DNA of 64,000 nucleotides from Nematostella vectensis (Eukaryota; Cnidaria; Anthozoa; Actiniaria; Edwardsiidae): assembly GCF_932526225.1 (NCBI RefSeq), contig NC_064043.1, forward strand, positions 1,054,001 through 1,118,000, given 5' to 3'. The position numbers were made by a program, and so were the translations under genes. The notes beneath the pieces are model-generated. The model was not told the DNA's origin. It did no database searches and worked only from the letters and a program-made list of their open reading frames with translations. This document shows positions 25,901 through 41,400 of this stretch, piece by piece; position 1 is the stretch's first letter; every line of letters begins with the position of its first letter.

Positions 25901-28900
25901 GTGCTCATGCTTTGTTCAGGATCCTGTACATATTTTATGCACACAAGAACTAACTAGATTCCTTGGATAACTTGATTAAGTAGATTCTAACATAGAGCAT
26001 AGCGCTCGATAGATTGATATACCTTTTTTCCGAGTATACTGTTCTATTTTTCCTAATGTTACTTTTTGGAATTTACATTCGGAAAAAAAATTATCGATTG
26101 TAACCTTTTGGAGGTTACACTCGTAAAACAAATTCCCGAATGTAACCCTGAAGCTTTTCCCGAATGTAACCTCCAGTCCGATGGTGACTTTGCTTGGGAT
26201 AGTTTACGATACCAATAGTATTAAAAGTAATTTTCATTACAATTCCCTTCAGCAATGCCACGTTAGTCTTTCGTTGCGGGCACTTGACTACTAACTCAGC
26301 GACCCGGGTTCGATTCCCGCTGATAGCCTTTATTTTCTTTATTTTTTTTTTAAATATCGATACTTAATTATACTGTTCTTGGTGTGTCATGACATAAAAA
26401 GAAGGTATAGGGACATTTTTATGTACTCTCAGCATCTTTGATGTGCTCATGCTTTGTTCAGGATCCTGTACATATTTTATGCACACAAGAACTAACTAGA
26501 TTCCTTGGATCACTTGATTAAGTAGATTCTAACATAGAGCATAGCGCTCGATAGATTGATATACCTTTTTTTCCGAGTATACTGTTTTATTTTTCCTAAT
26601 GTTACTTTTTGGAATTTACATTCGGAAAAAAAATTATCGATTGTAACCTTTTGGAGGTTACACTCGTAAAACACATTCCCGAATGTAACCCTGAAGCTTT
26701 TCCCGAATGTAACCTCCAGTCCGATGGTGACTTTTCTTGGGATAGTTTACGATACCAATAGTATTAAACGTAATTTTCATTACAATTCCCTTCAGCAATG
26801 CCACGTTAGTCTTTCGTTGCCAGCACTTGACTACTAACGCAGCGACCCGGGTTCGATTCCAGCTGATAGCCTATTTTTTTTCTTTATTTTTTTTTTTTAA
26901 ATATCGATACTTAATTATACTGTTCTTGGTGTGTCATGACATAAAAAGAAGGTATAGGGACATTTTTATGTACTCTCATCATCTTTGATGTGCTCATGCT
27001 TTGTTCAGGATCCTGTACATATTTTATGCACACAAGAACTAACTAGGTTCCTTGGATAACTTGATTAAGTAGATTCTAACATAGAGCATAGCGCACGATA
27101 GATTGATATACCTTTTTTCCGAGTATACTGTTCTATTTTTCCTAATGTTACTTTTTGGAATTTACATTCGGAAAAAAAATTATCGATTGTAACCTTTTGG
27201 AGGTTACACTCGTAAAACAAATACCCGAATGTAACCCTGAAGCTTTTCCCGAATGTAACCTCCAGTCCGATGGTGACTTTGCTTGGGATAGTTTACGATA
27301 CCAATAGAATTAAAAGTAATTTTCATTACAATTCCCTTCAGCAGTGCCACGTTAGTCTTTCGTTGCGGGCACTTGACTACTAACTCAGCGACCCGGGTTC
27401 GATTCCCGCTGATAGCCTTTTTTTTCTTTATTTTTTTTTAAATATCGATACTTAATTATACTGTTCTTGGTGTGTCATGACATAAAAAGAAGGTATAGGG
27501 ACATTTTTATGTACTCTCAGCATCTTTGATGTGCTCATGCTTTGTTCAGGATCCTGTACATATTTTATGCACACAAGAACTAACTAGATTCCTTGGATAA
27601 CTTGATTAAGTAGATTCTAACATAGAGCATAGCGCTCGATAGATTGATATACCTTTTTTTCCGAGTATACTGTTTTATTTTTCCTAATGTTACTTTTTGG
27701 AATTTACATTTGGAAAAAAAAATATCGATTGTAACATTTTGTAGGTTACACTCGTAAAACAAATTCCCGAATGTAACCCTGAAGCTTTTCCCGAATGTAA
27801 CCTCCAGTCCGATGGTGACTTTGCTTGGGATAGTTTACGATACCAATAGTATTAAAAGTAATTTTCATTACAATTCCCTTCAGCAATGCCACGTTAGTCT
27901 TTCGTTGCGGGCACTTGACTACTAACGCAGCTACCCGGGTTCGATTCCCGCTGATAGGCTATTTTTTTTCTTTATTTTTTTTTTAAATATCGATACTTAA
28001 TTATACTGTTCTTGGTGTGTCATGACAAAAAAAAAAAGAAGGTATAGGTTCATTTTTATGTACTCTCAGCATCTTTGATGTGCTCATGCTTTGTTCAGGA
28101 TCCTGTACATATTTTATGCACACAAGAACTAACTAGATTCCTTGGATAACTTGATTAAGTAGATTCTAACATAGAGCATAGCGCTCGATAGATTGATATA
28201 CCTTTTTTTCCGAGTATACTGTTTTATTTTTCCTAATGTTACTTTTTGGAATTTACATTCGGAAAAAAAAAATTATCGATTGTAACCTTTTGGAGGTTAC
28301 ACTCGTAAAACACATTCCCGAATGTAACCCTGAAGCTTTTCCCGAATGTAACCTCCAGTCCGATGGTGACTTTGCTTGGGATAGTTTACGATACCAATAG
28401 TATTAAAAGTAATTTTCATTACAATTCCATTCAGCAATGCCACGTTAGTCTTTCGTTGCGGGCACTTGACTACTAACTCAGCGACCCGGGTTCGATTCCC
28501 GCTGATAGCCTTTTTTTTCTTTATTTTTTTCTTAAATATCGATATTTAATTATACTGTTCTTGGTGTGTCATGACATAAAAAGAAGGTATAGGGACATTT
28601 TTATGTACTCTCAGCATCTTTGATGTGCTCATGCTTTGTTCAGGATCCTGTACATATTTTATGCACACAAGAACTAACTAGATTCCTTGGATCACTTGAT
28701 TAAGTAGATTCTAACATAGAGCATAGCGCTCGATAGATTGATATACCTTTTTTTCCGAGTATACTGTTTTATTTTTCCTAATGTTACTTTTTGGAATTTA
28801 CATTCGGAAAAAAAATTATCGATTGTAACCTTTTGGAGGTTACACTCGTAAAACACATTCCCGAATGTAACCCTGAAGCTTTTCCCGAATGTAACCTCCA

Positions 28901-31401
28901 GTCCGATGGTGACTTTTCTTGGGATAGTTTACGATACCAATAGTATTAAACGTAATTTTCATTACAATTCCCTTCAGCAATGCCACGTTAGTCTTTCGTT
29001 GCAAGCACTTGACTACTAACGCAGCTACCCGGGTTCGATTCCCGCTGATAGCCTATTTTTTTTCTTTATTTTTTTTTTTTAAATATCGATACTTAATTAT
29101 ACTGTTCTTGGTGTGTCATGACATAAAAAGAAGGTATAGGGACATTTTTATGTACTCTCAGCATCTTTGATGTGCTCATGCTTTGTTCAGGATCCTGTAC
29201 ATATTTTATGCACACAAGAACTAACTAGGTTCCTTGGATAACTTGATTAAGTAGATTCTAACATAGAGCATAGCGCTCGATAGATTGATATACCTTTTTT
29301 TCCGAGTATACTGTTTTATTTTTCCTAATGTTACTTTTTGGAATTTACATTCGGAAAAAAATTATCGATTGTAACCTTTTGGAGGTTACACTCGTAAAAC
29401 ACATTCCCGAATGTAACCCTGAAGCTTTTCCCGAATGTAACCTCCAGTCCGATGGTGACTTTTCTTGGGATAGTTTACGATACCAATAGTATTAAACGTA
29501 ATTTTCATTACAATTCCCTTCAGCAATGCCACGTTAGTCTTTCGTTGCGGGCACTTGACTACTAACGCAGCTACCCGGGTTCGATTCCCGCTGATAGGCT
29601 ATTTTTTTTCTTTATTTTTTTTTTAAATATCGATACTTAATTATACTGTTCTTGGTGTGTCATGACAAAAAAAAAAGAAGGTATAGGTTCATTTTTATGT
29701 ACTCTCAGCATCTTTGATGTGCTCATGCTTTGTTCAGGATCCTGTACATATTTTATGCACACAAGAACTAACTAGATTCCTTGCATAACTTGATTAAGTA
29801 GATTCTAACATAGAGCATAGCGCTCGATAGATTGATATACCTTTTTTTCCGAGTATACTGTTTTATTTTTCCTAATGTTACTTTTTGGAATTTACATTCG
29901 GAAAAAAAAAATTATCGATTGTAACCTTTTGGAGGTTACACTCGTAAAACACATTCCCGAATGTAACCCTGAAGCTTTTCCCGAATGTAACCTCCAGTCC
30001 GATGGTGACTTTGCTTGGGATAGTTTACGATACCAATAGTATTAAAAGTAATTTTCATCACAATTCCATTCAGCAATGCCACGTTAGTCTTTCGTTGCGG
30101 GCACTTGACTACTAACTCAGCGACCCGGGTTCGATTCCCGCTGATAGCCTTTTTTTTCTTTATTTTTTTTTTAAATATCGATACTTAATTATACTGTTCT
30201 TGGTGTGTCATGACATAAAAAGAAGGTATAGGGACATTTTTATGTACTCTCAGCATCTTTGATGTGCTCATGCTTTGTTCAGGATCCTGTACATATTTTA
30301 TGCACACAAGAACTAACTAGATTCCTTGGATCACTTGATTAAGTAGATTCTAACATAGAGCATAGCGCTCGATAGATTGATATACCTTTTTTTCCGAGTA
30401 TACTGTTTTATTTTTCCTAATGTTACTTTTTGGAATTTACATTCGGAAAAAAAATTATCGATTGTAACCTTTTGGAGGTTACACTCGTAAAACACATTCC
30501 CGAATGTAACCCTGAAGCTTTTCCCGAATTTAACCTCCAGTCCGATGGTGACTTTTCTTGGAATAGTTTACGATACCAATAGTATTAAACGTAATTTTCA
30601 TTACAATTCCCTTCAGCAATGCCACGTTAGTCTTTCGTTGCAAGCACTTGACTACTAACGCAGCTACCCGGGTTCGATTCCCGCTGATAGCCTATTTTTT
30701 TTCTTTATTTTTTTTTTTTAAAATATCGATATTTAATTATACTGTTCTTGGTGTGTCATGACATAAAAAGAAGGTATAGGGACATTTTTATGTACTCTCA
30801 GCATCTTTGATGTGCTCATGCTTTGTTCAGGATCCTGTACATATTTTATGCACACAAGAACTAACTAGGTTCCTTGGATAACTTGATTAAGTAGATTCTA
30901 ACATAGAGCATAGCGCTCGATAGATTGATATACCTTTTTTCCGAGTATACTGTTCTATTTTTCCTAATGTTACTTTTTGGAATTTACATTCGGAAAAAAA
31001 ATTATCGATTGTAACCTTTTGGAGGTTACACTTGTAAAACAAATACCCGAATGTAACCCTGAAGCTTTTCCCGAATGTAACCTCCAGTCCGATGGTGACT
31101 TTGCTTGGGATAGTTTACGATACCAATAGTATTAAAAGTAATTTTCATTACAATTCCCTTCAGCAGTGCCACGTTAGTCTTTCGTTGCGGGCACTTGACT
31201 ACTAACTCAGCGACCCGGGTTCGATTCCCGCTGATAGCCTTTTTTTTCTTTATTTTTTTTTAAATATCGATACTTAATTATACTGTTCTTGGTGTGTCAT
31301 GACATAAAAAGAAGGTATAGGGACATTTTTATGTACTCTCAGCATCTTTGATGTGCTCATGCTTTGTTCAGGATCCTGTACATATTTTATGCACACAAGA
31401 A
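22961..31401 (+). repeat. Satellite segment with irregular 3- to 5-unit subrepeats
   Basis: Units here share variants absent from block A. These include TGGATCACTTG (near 23784, 26511, 28690 and 30329), a homopolymer variant after TCATGACA in place of TAAAAAG, and AAATACCCG. The spacing of the TGGATCACTTG variant (about 2727, 2179 and 1639 bp) is 5, 4 and 3 units, so the higher-order period is not fixed. No gene seen. Confidence 0.7.
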
Positions 31402-34400
31402 CTAACTAGATTCCTTGGATAACTTGATTAAGTAGATTCTAACATAGAGCATAGCGCTCGATAGATTGATATACCTTTTTTTCCGAGTATACTGTTTTAT
31501 TTTTCCTAATGTTACTTTTTGGAATTTACATTTGGAAAAAAAATTATCGACTGTAACATTTTGGAGGTTACACTCGTAAAACAAATTCCCGAATGTAACC
31601 CTGAAGCTTTTCCCGAATGTAACCTCCAGTCCGATGGTGACTTTGCTTGGGATAGTTTACAATACCAATAGTATTAAAAGTAATTTTCATTACAATTCCC
31701 TTCAGCAATGCCACGTTAGTCTTTCGTTGCGGGCACTTGACTACTAACGCAGCTACCCGGGTTCGATTCCCGCTGATAGGCTATTTTTTTTTCTTTATTT
31801 TTTTTTTAAATATCGATACTTAATTATACTGTTCTTGGTGTGTCATGACAAAAAAAAAAGAAGGTATAGGTTCATTTTTATGTACTCTCAGCATCTTTGA
31901 TGTGCTCATGCTTTGTTCAGGATCCTGTACATATTTTATGCACACAAGAACTAACTAGATTCCTTGGATAACTTGATTAAGTAGATTCTAACATAGAGCA
32001 TAGCGCTCGATAGATTGATATACCTTTTTTTCCGAGTATACTGTTTTTTTTTTCCTAATGTTACTTTATGGAATTTACATTCGGAAAAAAAAAATTATCG
32101 ATTGTAACCTTTTGGAGGTTACACTCGTAAAACACATTCCCGAATGTAACCCTGAAGCTTTTCCCGAATGTAACCTCCAGTCCGATGGTGACTTTGCTTG
32201 GGATAGTTTACGATACCAATAGTATTAAAAGTAATTTTCATTACAATTCCATTCAGCAATGCCACGTTAGTCTTTCGTTGCGGGCACTTGACTACTAACT
32301 CAGCTACCCGGGTTCGATTCCCGCTGATAGCCTTTTTTTTCTTTATTTTTTTTTTAAATATCGATACTTAATTATACTGTTCTTGGTGTGTCATGACATA
32401 AAAAGAAGGTATAGGGACATTTTTATGTACTCTCAGCATCTTTGATGTGCTCATGCTTTGTTCAGGATCCTGTACATATTTTATGCACACAAGAACTAAC
32501 TAGATTCCTTGGATCACTTGATTAAGTAGATTCTAACATAGAGCATAGCGCTCGATAGATTGATATACCTTTTTTTCCGAGTATACTGTTTTATTTTTCC
32601 TAATGTTACTTTTTGGAATTTACATTCGGAAAAAAAATTATCGATTGTAACCTTTTGGAGGTTACACTCGTAAAACACATTCCCGAATGTAACCCTGAAG
32701 CTTTTCCCGAATGTAACCTCCAGTCCGATGGTGACTTTTCTTGGGATAGTTTACGATACCAATAGTATTAAACGTAATTTTCATTACAATTCCCTTCAGC
32801 AATGCCACGTTAGTCTTTCGTTGCAAGCACTTGACTACTAACGCAGCTACCCGGGTTCGATTCCCGCTGATAGCCTATTTTTTTTCTTTATTTTTTTTTT
32901 TTAAATATCGATACTTAATTATACTGTTCTTGGTGTGTCATGACATAAAAAGAAGGTATAGGGACATTTTTATGTACTCTCAGCATCTTTGATGTGCTCA
33001 TGCTTTGTTCAGGATCCTGTACATATTTTATGCACACAAGAACTAACTAGGTTCCTTGGATAACTTGATTAAGTAGATTCTAACATAGAGCATAGCGCTC
33101 GATAGATTGATATACCTTTTTTTCCGAGTATACTGTTTTATTTTTCCTAATGTTACTTTTTGGAATTTACATTCGGAAAAAAATTATCGATTGTAACCTT
33201 TTGGAGGTTACACTCGTAAAACACATTCCCTAATGTAACCCTGAAGCTTTTCCCGAATGTAACCTCCAGTCCGATGGTGACTTTTCTTGGGATAGTTTAC
33301 GATACCAATAGTATTAAACGTAATTTTCATTACAATTCCCTTCAGCAATGCCACGTTAGTCTTTCGTTGCGGGCACTTGACTACTAACGCAGCTACCCGG
33401 GTTCGATTCCCGCTGATAGGCTATTTTTTTTCTTTATTTTTTTTTTAAATATCGATACTTAATTATACTGTTCTTGGTGTGTCATGACAAGAAAAAAAGA
33501 AGGTATAGGTTCATTTTTATGTACTCTCAGCATCTTTGATGTGCTCATGCTTTGTTCAGGATCCTGTACATATTTTATGCACACAAGAACTAACTAGATT
33601 CCTTGGATAACTTGATTAAGTAGATTCTAACATAGAGCATAGCGCTCGATAGATTGATATACCTTTTTTTCCGAGTATACTGTTTTATTTTTCCTAATGT
33701 TACTTTTTGGAATTTACATTCGGAAAAAAAAAATTATCGATTGTAACCTTTTGGAGGTTACACTCGTAAAACACATTCCCGAATGTAACCCTGAAGCTTT
33801 TCCCGAATGTAACCTTCAGTCCGATGGTGACTTTGCTTGGGATAGTTTACGATACCAATAGTATTAAAAGTAATTTTCATCACAATTCCATTCAGCAATG
33901 CCACGTTAGTCTTTCGTTGCGGGCACTTGACTACTAACTCAGCGACCCGGGTTCGATTCCCGCTGATAGCCTTTTTTTTCTTTATTTTTTTTAAAATATC
34001 GATACTTAATTATACTGTTCTTGGTGTGTCATGACATAAAAAGAAGGTATAGGGACATTTTTATGTACTCTCAGCATCTTTGATGTGCTCATGCTTTGTT
34101 CAGGATCCTGTACATATTTTATGCACACAAGAACTAACTAGATTCCTTGGATCACTTGATTAAGTAGATTCTAACATAGAGCATAGCGCTCGATAGATTG
34201 ATATACCTTTTTTTCCGAGTATACTGTTTTATTTTTCCTAATGTTACTTTTTGGAATTTACATTCGGAAAAAAAATTATCGATTGTAACCTTTTGGAGGT
34301 TACACTCGTAAAACACATTCCCTAATGTAACCCTGAAGCTTTTCCCGAATGTAACCTCCAGTCCGATGGTGACTTTTCTTGGGATAGTTTACGATACCAA

Positions 34401-37400
34401 TAGTATTAAACGTAATTTTCATTACAATTCCCTTCAGCAATGCCACGTTAGTCTTTCGTTGCAAGCACTTGACTACTAACGCAGCTACCCGGGTTCGATT
34501 CCCGCTGATAGCCTATTTTTTTTCTTTTTTTTTTTTTTTTAAATATCGATACTTAATTATACTGTTCTTGGTGTGTCATGACATAAAAAGAAGGTATAGG
34601 GACATTTTTATGTACTCTCAGCATCTTTGATGTGCTCATGCTTTGTTCAGGATCCTGTACATATTTTATGCACACAAGAACTAACTAGGTTCCTTGGATA
34701 ACTTGATTAAGTAGATTCTAACATAGAGCATAGCGCTCGATAGATTGATATACCTTTTTTCCGAGTATACTGTTTTATTTTTCCTAATGTTACTTTTTGG
34801 AATTTACATTCGGAAAAAAAATTATCGATTGTAACCTTTTGGAGGTTACACTTGTAAAACAAATACCCGAATGTAACCCTGAAGCTTTTCCCGAATGTAA
34901 CCTCCAGTCCGATGGTGACTTTGCTTGGGATAGTTTACGATACCAATAGTATTAAAAGTAATTTTCATTACAATTCCCTTCAGCAGTGCCACGTTAGTCT
35001 TTCGTTGCGGGCACTTGACTACTAACTCAGCGACCCGGGTTCGATTCCCGCTGATAGCCTTTTTTTTCTTTATTTTTTTTTAAATATCGATACTTAATTA
35101 TACTGTTCTTGGTGTGTCATGACATAAAAAGAAGGTATAGGGACATTTTTATGTACTCTCAGCATCTTTGATGTGCTCATGCTTTGTTCAGGATCCTGTA
35201 CATATTTTATGCACACAAGAACTAACTAGATTCCTTGGATCACTTGATTAAGTAGATTCTAACATAGAGCATAGCGCTCGATAGATTGATATACCTTTTT
35301 TTCCGAGTATACTGTTTTATTTTTCCTAATGTTACTTTTTGGAATTTACATTCGGAAAAAAAATTATCGATTGTAACCTTTTGGAGGTTACACTCGTAAA
35401 ACACATTCCCGAATGTAACCCTGAAGCTTTTCCCGAATGTAACCTCCAGTCCGATGGTGACTTTTCTTGGGATAGTTTACGATACCAATAGTATTAAACG
35501 TAATTTTCATTACAATTCCCTTCAGCAATGCCACGTTAGTCTTTCGTTGCAAGCACTTGACTACTAACGCAGCTACCCGGGTTCGATTCCCGCTGATAGC
35601 CTATTTTTTTTCTTTATTTTTTTTTTTAAATATCGATACTTAATTATACTGTTCTTGGTGTGTCATGACATAAAAAGAAGGTATAGGGACATTTTTATGT
35701 ACTCTCAGCATCTTTGATGTGCTCATGCTTTGTTCAGGATCCTGTACATATTTTATGCACACAAGAACTAACTAGGTTCCTTGGATAACTTGATTAAGTA
35801 GATTCTAACATAGAGCATAGCGCTCGATAGATTGATATACCTTTTTTCCGAGTATACTGTTCTATTTTTCCTAATGTTACTTTTTGGAATTTACATTCGG
35901 AAAAAAAATTATCGATTGTAACCTTTTGGAGGTTACACTTGTAAAACAAATACCCGAATGTAACCCTGAAGCTTTTCCCGAATGTAACCTCCAGTCCGAT
36001 GGTGACTTTGCTTGGGATAGTTTACGATACCAATAGTATTAAAAGTAATTTTCTTTACAATTCCCTTCAGCAGTGCCACGTTAGTCTTTCGTTGCGGGCA
36101 CTTGACTACTAACTCAGCGACCCGGGTTCGATTCCCGCTGATAGCCTTTTTTTTCTTTATTTTTTTTTAAATATCGATACTTAATTATACTGTTCTTGGT
36201 GTGTCATGACATAAAAAGAAGGTATAGGGACATTTTTATGTACTCTCAGCATCTTTGATGTGCTCATGCTTTGTTCAGGATCCTGTACATATTTTATGCA
36301 CACAAGAACTAACTAGATTCCTTGGATCACTTGATTAAGTAGATTCTAACATAGAGCATAGCGCTCGATAGATTGATATACCTTTTTTTCCGAGTATACT
36401 GTTTTATTTTTCCTAATGTTACTTTTTGGAATTTACATTCGGAAAAAAAATTATCGATTGTAACCTTTTGGAGGTTACACTCGTAAAACACATTCCCGAA
36501 TGTAACCCTGAAGCTTTTCCCGAATGTAACCTCCAGTCCGATGGTGACTTTTCTTGGGATAGTTTACGATACCAATAGTATTAAACGTAATTTTCATTAC
36601 AATTCCCTTCAGCAATGCCACGTTAGTCTTTCGTTGCAAGCACTTGACTACTAACGCAGCTACCCGGGTTCGATTCCCGCTGATAGCCTATTTTTTTCTT
36701 TATTTTTTTTTTTAAATATCGATACTTAATTATACTGTTCTTGGTGTGTCATGACATAAAAAGAAGGTATAGGGACATTTTTATGTACTCTCAGCATCTT
36801 TGATGTGCTCATGCTTTGTTCAGGATCCTGTACATATTTTATGCACACAAGAACTAACTAGGTTCCTTGGATAACTTGATTAAGTAGATTCTAACATAGA
36901 GCATAGAGCTCGATAGATTGATATACCTTTTTTCCGAGTATACTGTTCTATTTTTCCTAATGTTACTTTTTGGAATTTACATTCGGAAAAAAAATTATCG
37001 ATTGTAACCTTTTGGAGGTTACACTTGTAAAACAAATACCCGAATGTAACCCTGAAGCTTTTCCCGAATGTAACCTCCAGTCCGATGGTGACTTTGCTTG
37101 GGATAGTTTACGATACCAATAGTATTAAAAGTAATTTTCATTACAATTCCCTTCAGCAGTGCCACGTTAGTCTTTCGTTGCGGGCACTTGACTACTAACT
37201 CAGCGACCCGGGTTCGATTCCCGCTGATAGCCTTTTTTTTCTTTATTTTTTTTTAAATATCGATACTTAATTATACTGTTCTTGGTGTGTCATGACATAA
37301 AAAGAAGGTATAGGGACATTTTTATGTACTCTCAGCATCTTTGATGTGCTCATGCTTTGTTCAGGATCCTGTACATATTTTATGCACACAAGAACTAACT

Positions 37401-38482
37401 AGATTCCTTGGATAACTTGATTAAGTAGATTCTAACATAGAGCATAGCGCTCGATAGATTGATATACCTTTTTTTCCGAGTATACTGTTTTATTTTTCCT
37501 AATGTTACTTTTTGGAATTTACATTTGGAAAAAAAATTATCGATTGTAACATTTTGGAGGTTACACTCCTAAAACAAATTCCCGAATGTAACCCTGAAGC
37601 TTTTCCCGAATGTAACCTCCAGTCCGATGGTGACTTTGCTTGGGATAGTTTACAATACCAATAGTATTAAAAGTAATTTTCATTACAATTCCCTTCAGCA
37701 ATGCCACGTTAGTCTTTCGTTGCAAGCACTTGACTACTAACGCAGCTACCCGGGTTCGATTCCCGCTGATAGCCTATTTTTTTTCTTTATTTTTTTTTTT
37801 AAAATATCGATACTTAATTATACTGTTCTTGGTGTGTCATGACATAAAAAGAAGGTATAGGGACATTTTTATGTACTCTCAGCATCTTTGATGTGCTCAT
37901 GCTTTGTTCAGGATCCTGTACATATTTTATGCACACAAGAACTAACTAGGTTCCTTGGATAACTTGATTAAGTAGATTCTAACATAGAGCATAGCGCTCG
38001 ATAGATTGATATACCTTTTTTCCGAGTATACTGTTCTATTTTTCCTAATGTTACTTTTTGGAATTTACATTCGGAAAAAAAATTATCGATTGTAACCTTT
38101 TGGAGGTTACACTTGTAAAACAAATACCCGAATGTAACCCTGAAGCTTTTCCCGAATGTAACCTCCAGTCCGATGGTGACTTTGCTTGGGATAGTTTACG
38201 ATACCAATAGTATTAAAAGTAATTTTCATTACAATTCCCTTCAGCAGTGCCACGTTAGTCTTTCGTTGCGGGCACTTGACTACTAACTCAGCGACCCGGG
38301 TTCGATTCCCGCTGATAGCCTTTTTTTTCTTTATTTTTTTTTAAATATCGATACTTAATTATACTGTTCTTGGTGTGTCATGACATAAAAAGAAGGTATA
38401 GGGACATTTTTATGTACTCTCAGCATCTTTGATGTGCTCATGCTTTGTTCAGGATCCTGTACATATTTTATGCACACAAGAA
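31402..38482 (+). repeat. Higher-order repeat B, copy 1 (13 units)
   Basis: Rare variants recur 7081 bp later: TTACTTTATG at 32061 and 39142, and TTCCCTAATG near 33228 and 40309. The CATCACAATTCCATTC variant near 33878 recurs near 40961. The right half instead contains two-unit subrepeats (TGGATCACTTG at about 34150, 35238 and 36325), so the match to copy 2 is mosaic. Boundary phase is arbitrary. Confidence 0.72.
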
Positions 38483-41400
38483 CTAACTAGATTCCTTGGA
38501 TAACTTGATTAAGTAGATTCTAACATAGAGCATAGCGCTCGATAGATTGATATACCTTTTTTTCCGAGTATACTGTTTTATTTTTCCTAATGTTACTTTT
38601 TGGAATTTACATTTGGAAAAAAAATTATCGATTGTAACATTTTGGAGGTTACACTCGTAAAACAAATTCCCGAATGTAACCCTGAAGCTTTTCCCGAATG
38701 TAACCTCCAGTCCGATGGTGACTTTGCTTGGGATAGTTTACAATACCAATAGTATTAAAAGTAATTTTCATTACAATTCCCTTCAGCAATGCCACGTTAG
38801 TCTTTCGTTGCGGGCACTTGACTACTAACGCAGCTACCCGGGTTCGATTCCCGCTGATAGGCTATTTTTTTTCTTTATTTTTTTTTTAAATATCGATACT
38901 TAATTATACTGTTCTTGGTGTGTCATGACAAAAAAAAAAAGAAGGTATAGGTTCATTTTTATGTACTCTCAGCATCTTTGATGTGCTCATGCTTTGTTCA
39001 GGATCCTGTACATATTTTATGCACACAAGAACTAACTAGATTCCTTGGATAACTTGATTAAGTAGATTCTAACATAGAGCATAGCGCTCGATAGATTGAT
39101 ATACCTTTTTTTCCGAGTATACTGGTTTTTTTTTCCTAATGTTACTTTATGGAATTTACATTCGGAAAAAAAAAATTATCGATTGTAACCTTTTGGAGGT
39201 TACACTCGTAAAACACATTCCCGAATGTAACCCTGAAGCTTTTCCCGAATGTAACCTCCAGTCCGATGGTGACTTTGCTTGGGATAGTTTACGATACCAA
39301 TAGTATTAAAAGTAATTTTCATTACAATTCCATTCAGCAATGCCACGTTAGTCTTTCGTTGCGGGCACTTGACTACTAACTCAGCTACCCGGGTTCGATT
39401 CCCGCTGATAGCCTTTTTTTTCTTTATTTTTTTTTTAAATATCGATACTTAATTATACTGTTCTTGGTGTGTCATGACATAAAAAGAAGGTATAGGGACA
39501 TTTTTATGTACTCTCAGCATCTTTGATGTGCTCATGCTTTGTTCAGGATCCTGTACATATTTTATGCACACAAGAACTAACTAGATTCCTTGGATCACTT
39601 GATTAAGTAGATTCTAACATAGAGCATAGCGCTCGATAGATTGATATACCTTTTTTTCCGAGTATACTGTTTTATTTTTCCTAATGTTACTTTTTGGAAT
39701 TTACATTCGGAAAAAAAATTATCGATTGTAACCTTTTGGAGGTTACACTCGTAAAACACATTCCCGAATGTAACCCTGAAGCTTTTCCCGAATGTAACCT
39801 CCAGTCCGATGGTGACTTTTCTTGGGATAGTTTACGATACCAATAGTATTCAACGTAATTTTCATTACAATTCCCTTCAGCAATGCCACGTTAGTCTTTC
39901 GTTGCAAGCACTTGACTACTAACGCAGCTACCCGGGTTCGATTCCCGCTGATAGCCTATTTTTTTTCTTTATTTTTTTTTTTTAAATATCGATACTTAAT
40001 TATACTGTTCTTGGTGTGTCATGACATAAAAAGAAGGTATAGGGACATTTTTATGTACTCTCAGCATCTTTGATGTGCTCATGCTTTGTTCAGGATCCTG
40101 TACATATTTTATGCACACAAGAACTAACTAGGTTCCTTGGATAACTTGATTAAGTAGATTCTAACATAGAGCATAGCGCTCGATAGATTGATATACCTTT
40201 TTTTCCGAGTATACTGTTTTATTTTTCCTAATGTTACTTTTTGGAATTTACATTCGGAAAAAAATTATCGATTGTAACCTTTTGGAGGTTACACTCGTAA
40301 AACACATTCCCTAATGTAACCCTGAAGCTTTTCCCGAATGTAACCTCCAGTCCGATGGTGACTTTTCTTGGGATAGTTTACGATACCAATAGTATTAAAC
40401 GTAATTTTCATTACAATTCCCTTCAGCAATGCCACGTTAGTCTTTCGTTGCGGGCACTTGACTACTAACGCAGCTACCCGGGTTCGATTCCCGCTGATAG
40501 GCTATTTTTTTTCTTTATTTTTTTTTTAAATATCGATACTTAATTATACTGTTCTTGGTGTGTCATGACAAAAAAAAAAAGAAGGTATAGGTTCATTTTT
40601 ATGTACTCTCAGCATCTTTGATGTGCTCATGCTTTGTTCAGGATCCTGTACATATTTTATGCACACAAGAACTAACTAGATTCCTTGGATAACTTGATTA
40701 AGTAGATTCTAACATAGAGCATAGCGCTCGATAGATTGATATACCTTTTTTTCCGAGTATACTGTTTTATTTTTCCTAATGTTACTTTTTGGAATTTACA
40801 TTCGGAAAAAAAAAATTATCGATTGTAACCTTTTGGAGGTTACACTCGTAAAACACATTCCCGAATGTAACCCTGAAGCTTTTCCCGAATGTAACCTCCA
40901 GTCCGATGGTGACTTTGCTTGGGATAGTTTACGATACCAATAGTATTAAAAGTAATTTTCATCACAATTCCATTCAGCAATGCCACGTTAGTCTTTCGTT
41001 GCGGGCACTTGACTACTAACTCAGCGACCCGGGTTCGATTCCCGCTGATAGCCTTTTTTTTCTTAATTTTTTTTTTAAATATCGATACTTAATTATACTG
41101 TTCTTGGTGTGTCATGACATAAAAAGAAGGTATAGGGTCATTTTTATGTACTCTCAGCATCTTTGATGTGCTCATGCTTTGTTCAGGATCCTGTACATAT
41201 TTTATGCACACAAGAACTAACTAGATTCCTTGGATCACTTGATTAAGTAGATTCTAACATAGAGCATAGCGCTCGATAGATTGATATACCTTTTTTTCCG
41301 AGTATACTGTTTTATTTTTCCTAATGTTACTTTTTGGAATTTACATTCGGAAAAAAAATTATCGATTGTAACCTTTTGGAGGTTACACTCGTAAAACACA